Assembly (NCBI GenBank): GCA_964530165.1
Contig: CAZGYE010000041.1
Coordinates: 1 to 25,677 of the forward strand
Reading direction: 5' to 3'
Length of the DNA stretch: 25,677 bases
From: CAZGYE01 sp964530165
GTDB lineage: Bacteria > Planctomycetota > Planctomycetia > Planctomycetales > Planctomycetaceae
Below are positions 21,907 to 25,677 of the stretch, piece after piece; the first letter of the stretch is position 1, and each line of letters opens with the position of its first letter. Under the pieces are notes generated by a model that did no database searches, was not told where the DNA came from, and saw only the letters and a list, made by a program, of their open reading frames with translations. The translations under genes were made by a program, and so were the position numbers.

Positions 21907-21920
21907 GGGAGATTCTCCCG
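21906..21920 (-). promoter_or_regulatory. palindrome enclosing the ribosome binding site
   Basis: CGGGAG-ATT-CTCCCG is a perfect 6-bp inverted repeat with a 3-nt loop; on the minus strand it includes the SD GGGAGAA and abuts the GTG start at 21906. Folding in the mRNA would hide the SD, so translation could be structure-controlled. Confidence 0.5.
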
Positions 21921-22028
21921 AAAATAACCGCCAAGAACAGCCGGCCCAGTCGCCGCGGGATGCCGTCTGGTCTCTGGTGATGAACGCTGCTCTCATTCTC
22001 CCAGCAACCGGCCGAGTTGTCGAGGGCG

Positions 22029-22056
22029 TTGACAGCAAAGGCTGTTTTCCTATAAT
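22029..22056 (+). promoter_or_regulatory. perfect consensus sigma70 promoter for trxA
   Basis: TTGACA (22029-22034), 16 bp, TATAAT (22051-22056): both hexamers match the consensus exactly. Transcription is expected near 22063, giving a leader of about 143 nt to the trxA ATG. The same interval (21921-22205) contains no other gene. Confidence 0.8.
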
Positions 22057-22205
22057 TCGCTTCACAACGGTCGGCAGCGCGGTGTGTGCAACGGCCTTGA
22101 TGATGGGAGGGTGAAGCTCTCGCTGAGCTTTCGAGTTGGTTGGGGCATTCCAAACCGGCTCACCGGGACTCTCGCCCCTTCCGGCAAGAGAAGGGAGAGC
22201 CAGTT

Positions 22206-22532
22206 ATGGCAGAGAACGTTCTGGAATTTACCGACGACAACTTTCAGTCGGACGTGCTGGAAAGCACGGAGCCAGTGTTGGTCGACTTCTGGGCGCCGTG
22301 GTGCGGGCCGTGCAAGGTGCTCGGTCCAACCATCGAAGAACTGGCTGGCGAGTATGCGGGCAAGGCGCACATTGGAAAGATGAATACCGACGAGAATCCG
22401 AAGACAGCCACCGCCCATCAGATTAGCGCGATTCCCACGGTGATGCTGTTCAAGAACGGAGAAGTGGTCGAAAAGTTTGTCGGCGTGACTCCGAAAGACA
22501 AGTTCACCGCCGCCCTCGACGGGCAGGTGTAG
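22206..22532 (+). CDS. trxA: thioredoxin
   Basis: 108 residues, normal for TrxA, from the ATG at 22206 with GGGAGA upstream (MAENVLEFTDDNFQ). Active site FWAPWCGPCKVL and the cis-proline loop SAIPTVMLFKNGE are intact. Cytoplasmic disulfide reductase for ribonucleotide reductase, peroxiredoxins and others. It is driven by a perfect consensus promoter and followed by a hairpin and then by the coiled-coil gene on the same strand. Confidence 0.97.
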   Translation: MAENVLEFTDDNFQSDVLESTEPVLVDFWAPWCGPCKVLGPTIEELAGEYAGKAHIGKMNTDENPKTATAHQISAIPTVMLFKNGEVVEKFVGVTPKDKFTAALDGQV

Positions 22533-22560
22533 CGATCGGGTTTTGCCGACCCACGGTTGT

Positions 22561-22577
22561 CTGAAACTGAGTTTCAG
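22561..22577 (+). terminator. hairpin downstream of trxA
   Basis: CTGAAAC-TGA-GTTTCAG is a perfect 7-bp stem with 3-nt loop 28 bp after the trxA stop. Only TTCCCT follows, so termination would be weak and partial read-through into the coiled-coil gene is likely. Confidence 0.4.
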
Positions 22578-22643
22578 TTCCCTGTCTGCGGAAGGTTCTG
22601 GGCTCGTATTCCCCCCAGCTCAACGAGGGAAAGGACTCCCCGA

Positions 22644-24698
22644 ATGAGCGAAAACGTAAAAGCCGATCGTAGCGTTTCATCGGTCGCCGGCTCGGCCGGC
22701 GAGTCGACACCGTTGGAAGCCGCCTCTTCAGCGTCCGGCGTCGAGCACCGTCTCGACCCACCTCACCCGCAGAGCCTGTCGCCGGGTCCGACGGCCGAAC
22801 AGACTTCGGCCAGCGATCAGGCTTTCATTCCCGATCAGCCCACGGAAGACAAACCCGCAATGCGGGCGGAACAGTTCGCCGACTCCGGTTCAATCACCCA
22901 ACCAGACTCCGAATCGGTCGAGCGGCCAACCCACCACGAAGAAGAGTTGCTCCTGCAGGCAAGTCAAATTGCCGCACACTTGCGGGAGCGCTTCGCAGAA
23001 CTTGACCGCCGCGAACAGAGTCTCAACGCCCAGTTGAGCGAGCTCGACCAGGAACGCCGCAGCTTCAGACTCTGGGTCCACCAGTCTGAAGAGGAGATCA
23101 ACCAGCGGGAAGGTCAACTGAGGGTCCGGGAGGCCGAGCTGACTCAGCAGATTGGGGCCTACGAGAAGCTGGCCGCCGAATTGGAAGAGCGAGAAGGGCA
23201 ACTGGCCCAGGACCGCGACGCCCTGGCTGCGCAGCGCGAGACGCTCCGCGAGACATTGACGGCCGAGCTTGACGCCGACCGGGTCAAGCTTTCCAGAGAG
23301 CGGGCCGAATGGATCGAACGCCAAGAAACCGCACACGCGAAGATGCAGCGGGATCGTGAGGCCAACGACGCAGCGATCAAGCAGTCGCAGCAAGAACTCG
23401 CGGAGTATCGCCAGCAAGAGCTCGCTCAAATCGAGCAGCAGAAGCAAGAGCACCAGCGGTGCCTCAGCGAAGAACGGCGGCAACTCGAACAGGAACGCGA
23501 GGCGCATCGGCAGGCGATCGCCCAGGAACAGACTCTTCACGAGAAACGGATTCGCTTCCAGCAGGAACATCTGCACAAGGCCCGTCACGAGCTGGAAACC
23601 GACCGGCAAGATTTCCGCCTGCAGCAACAGCAAGCCCGGCAGCAGTTCGAACAAGCGGAAACCGGGATGCGGTTGCGGCGAACGCAGCTCGACCACTACC
23701 GGGCGCTGCTCGAAGAGCGGGAGCAATCGGTCCAACGCGAGCGAGAACTCTTATCCAAAGCGAGCCGGGCGCAACAGAACGAAACCGACCGCGACCGCCG
23801 GCAATTCATCAAAGATCGCGAGCTGTGGGAAGCGGAACGTGAGACACAGCGGGCAGAGATTCGCCAGCAACACGACACGCTCGCCTCGCATGCCCAGAAC
23901 CTCGAAGCCCGCCGGGCGAGGCTCGACCGCCTCCGGGCCGAATTGGAGGAAACGCACCGCAATACACTCGAAATGCGGATGACCGTCGAGGAAGCCTGGG
24001 CGCAGCTTTCGCAAGCGACCGGGGCCAACAGCGCCCGCCGACGCGTCGACGAAGCCCGTCAGGCCCTCTCCAGTCACTTCAGTCAGTTGCGGGAATCCTT
24101 GACAGTGCAGCATCAAGAACTGATCGAGACCCAAACGCTGTTTCAGCAGCAGAAAGATGAGTTCCGCAAAGAGCGCCAAGCCCTGACGGATTGGGCCGCC
24201 GAACGCCACGACACACTGCGGCAGCGGGATGAAGCACTTCGGCAGCAGGCCGAGACCTTAAAGACCAGCGAAGCCGCCTGGCGGACTGCCCGCGACCAGT
24301 GGATGTGCGAAAAAATCGAAGCCGAGGAGGTCATCCGCGACCTGCTCCGACAGTTGACCGACGCAAATCATCCCTGCTCCGGGCGAGAGGGAGACTCCAC
24401 CGCACAACGAGCCACCGCCGAGGATGTTCAGCCGGCCAGCACAAGCGTCGTGCCGGAACCGCCGCCTGCAGTGGCGCCACCGGAGCCGGCCACCGCAATC
24501 GAGTCGCCGCAGCCGGCACCCGAGTCAACACCCGAAGAAACGCAACTCGCGGCTGCTCCATCGGAGCCAACGCCGGCAGAACAACAACCGCAGCCCACAC
24601 AACCACCACGAGCGTTGACGCAGGAAGAGATTGAACAACGCATCCTCGATTCGATCGTCCCCACCGACACGAACGCCTTCGTCGATCCGAGCGACTGA
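22644..24698 (+). CDS. long coiled-coil protein of unknown function
   Basis: 684 residues from the ATG at 22644 (MSENVKADRSV), SD AAGGA 8 nt upstream; the frame is open to 22557 without support. After a disordered Ser/Pro-rich start (about 1-95) comes an almost continuous Glu/Gln/Arg-rich coiled coil (about 95-560) with heptad-like runs such as EEREGQLAQDRDALAAQRET. Then a Pro/Ala/Gln/Glu-rich linker (about 580-655) and a short conserved-looking end, LTQEEIEQRILDSIVPTDTN. No signal peptide and no transmembrane segment, so it is cytoplasmic. A filament, scaffold or tether role is plausible, for instance in cell architecture, but no family is recognised. Codon use and GC content match the neighbours. 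Confidence 0.85.
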   Translation: MSENVKADRSVSSVAGSAGESTPLEAASSASGVEHRLDPPHPQSLSPGPTAEQTSASDQAFIPDQPTEDKPAMRAEQFADSGSITQPDSESVERPTHHEEELLLQASQIAAHLRERFAELDRREQSLNAQLSELDQERRSFRLWVHQSEEEINQREGQLRVREAELTQQIGAYEKLAAELEEREGQLAQDRDALAAQRETLRETLTAELDADRVKLSRERAEWIERQETAHAKMQRDREANDAAIKQSQQELAEYRQQELAQIEQQKQEHQRCLSEERRQLEQEREAHRQAIAQEQTLHEKRIRFQQEHLHKARHELETDRQDFRLQQQQARQQFEQAETGMRLRRTQLDHYRALLEEREQSVQRERELLSKASRAQQNETDRDRRQFIKDRELWEAERETQRAEIRQQHDTLASHAQNLEARRARLDRLRAELEETHRNTLEMRMTVEEAWAQLSQATGANSARRRVDEARQALSSHFSQLRESLTVQHQELIETQTLFQQQKDEFRKERQALTDWAAERHDTLRQRDEALRQQAETLKTSEAAWRTARDQWMCEKIEAEEVIRDLLRQLTDANHPCSGREGDSTAQRATAEDVQPASTSVVPEPPPAVAPPEPATAIESPQPAPESTPEETQLAAAPSEPTPAEQQPQPTQPPRALTQEEIEQRILDSIVPTDTNAFVDPSD

Positions 24699-24814
24699 CG
24701 CAGCGAGTGCTGAGTGGGCGTCATAAGCTGTTGTGTGGAAACCGGTTACAACGTAACGCCGCTCGTCACGTCTCCTGCACTCGTGGATTTTGTGGAAATT
24801 TTGCGTCAGAGTGG

Positions 24815-24842
24815 TTGACAGTGACGCCCTGATTGATAAGAT
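24815..24842 (+). promoter_or_regulatory. rRNA operon promoter
   Basis: TTGACA (24815-24820, perfect), 16 bp, TAAGAT (24837-24842; 4/6). Transcription would begin near 24849, giving a 16S leader of about 250 nt that includes a boxA and a hairpin. No protein gene is seen between 24699 and 25097. Confidence 0.6.
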
Positions 24843-24899
24843 GACGGTTTGCCGGGGAGGGTGTGTGCCCCAAGTTAGTGTGTCACACCCGCTTCGGAC

Positions 24900-24915
24900 T
24901 GATCTTTGACAATTT
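24900..24915 (+). promoter_or_regulatory. boxA antitermination site in the rRNA leader
   Basis: TGATCTTTGACAATTT matches the rRNA boxA consensus (TGCTCTTTAACAATTT) at 14 of 16 positions. In rRNA leaders boxA recruits NusB/NusE to resist Rho. The embedded TTGACA is therefore read as part of boxA and not as a second -35 hexamer. Confidence 0.75.
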
Positions 24916-25047
24916 GGTTGGCGGCCCCGACAAAGTTTTTTGAGTTTCGCGTTCGTAGTAGCTGGGGCACGTTTCTTTTCGACCAATAACGTGCCAACAG
25001 TGATTGAACCTCATTTGGTCGCGCTTTGATGTCGCACTGACACAAAG

Positions 25048-25069
25048 CCCACGGGCAGCGTCCCGTGGG
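25048..25069 (+). other. leader hairpin before 16S rRNA
   Basis: CCCACGGG (25048-25055), 6-nt loop, CCCGTGGG (25062-25069): a perfect 8-bp stem about 30 nt before the mature 16S 5' end. It is probably a processing or folding element of the pre-rRNA leader. Confidence 0.55.
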
Positions 25070-25097
25070 ACGACGGTGTCGGTTCGGCATAGGCATA

Positions 25098-25677
<580 letters not shown>

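Noticed and set aside
22890..23735. Leucine-rich minus-strand open frame
   Set aside because: It is antisense to the Glu/Gln/Arg coiled coil (CTC/CTG codons mirrored), with no signal or domain.
24906..24911. TTGACA as a second rRNA promoter -35 box
   Set aside because: It lies inside a 14/16 match to boxA, and no -10-like hexamer follows at 16-18 bp.

Overview
The window looks like a planctomycete chromosome, outside the anammox group. Three things point there: the partial 16S rRNA gene at the right end; a bacterial microcompartment (BMC) locus of the Planctomycetes-Verrucomicrobia (PV) type, known from the L-fucose/L-rhamnose-degrading Planctopirus (Planctomyces) limnophila; and typical planctomycete neighbours such as an HzsA-like dihaem protein with a discoidin domain, LRR and RTX repeat proteins, and S23-type four-helix bundle genes flanked by short repeats. 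All identifications were made by reading the sequence; no database was searched.

Left part (1-7.4 kb): a PQQ-type beta-propeller secreted protein behind a DJ-1/PfpI protein (minus strand), a small zinc-ribbon protein, a flippase-like membrane protein (plus), then three minus-strand genes for exported or anchored repeat proteins: a parallel beta-helix protein (with a remnant of another gene fused in frame upstream), an RTX calcium-binding protein with 14 tandem nonapeptides, and a membrane-anchored leucine-rich-repeat protein. At 7.5-10.7 kb lies a 1039-residue exported protein (discoidin, PD40-type propeller, HzsA-like region with two CxxCH haem sites).

Central part (10.7-20.1 kb, minus strand): the BMC operon. 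In transcription order: DeoR regulator, PduL phosphotransacylase, two BMC-H hexamer proteins, acetate kinase, BMC-P pentamer, CoA-acylating aldehyde dehydrogenase, an inserted four-helix-bundle gene inside a 22-bp inverted repeat, BMC-P, an unassigned 250-residue protein with an encapsulation-peptide-like N-terminus and a degenerate RpiB-like region, BMC-P, class II aldolase with a C-terminal encapsulation peptide, and a 394-residue TIM-barrel (class I aldolase-like) protein. The expected pathway is: fuculose/rhamnulose-1-phosphate to DHAP plus lactaldehyde (aldolase); lactaldehyde to lactyl-CoA (dehydrogenase); lactyl-phosphate (PduL); lactate plus ATP (kinase). A good sigma70-like promoter and a pair of direct repeats 20 bp apart lie upstream of deoR. 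Intergenic hairpins separate the shell-protein genes.

Right part (20.3-25.7 kb): purN and a membrane-anchored planctomycete protein (minus), then thioredoxin behind a perfect consensus promoter and a 684-residue coiled-coil protein (plus), and finally an rRNA leader with promoter, boxA and hairpin before the 5' part of the 16S rRNA gene, cut by the window end. The most novel-looking items are the inverted-repeat cassette inside the BMC operon, the two unassigned BMC-linked proteins (RpiB-like possible pseudoenzyme and TIM barrel), and the shell-gene hairpins.
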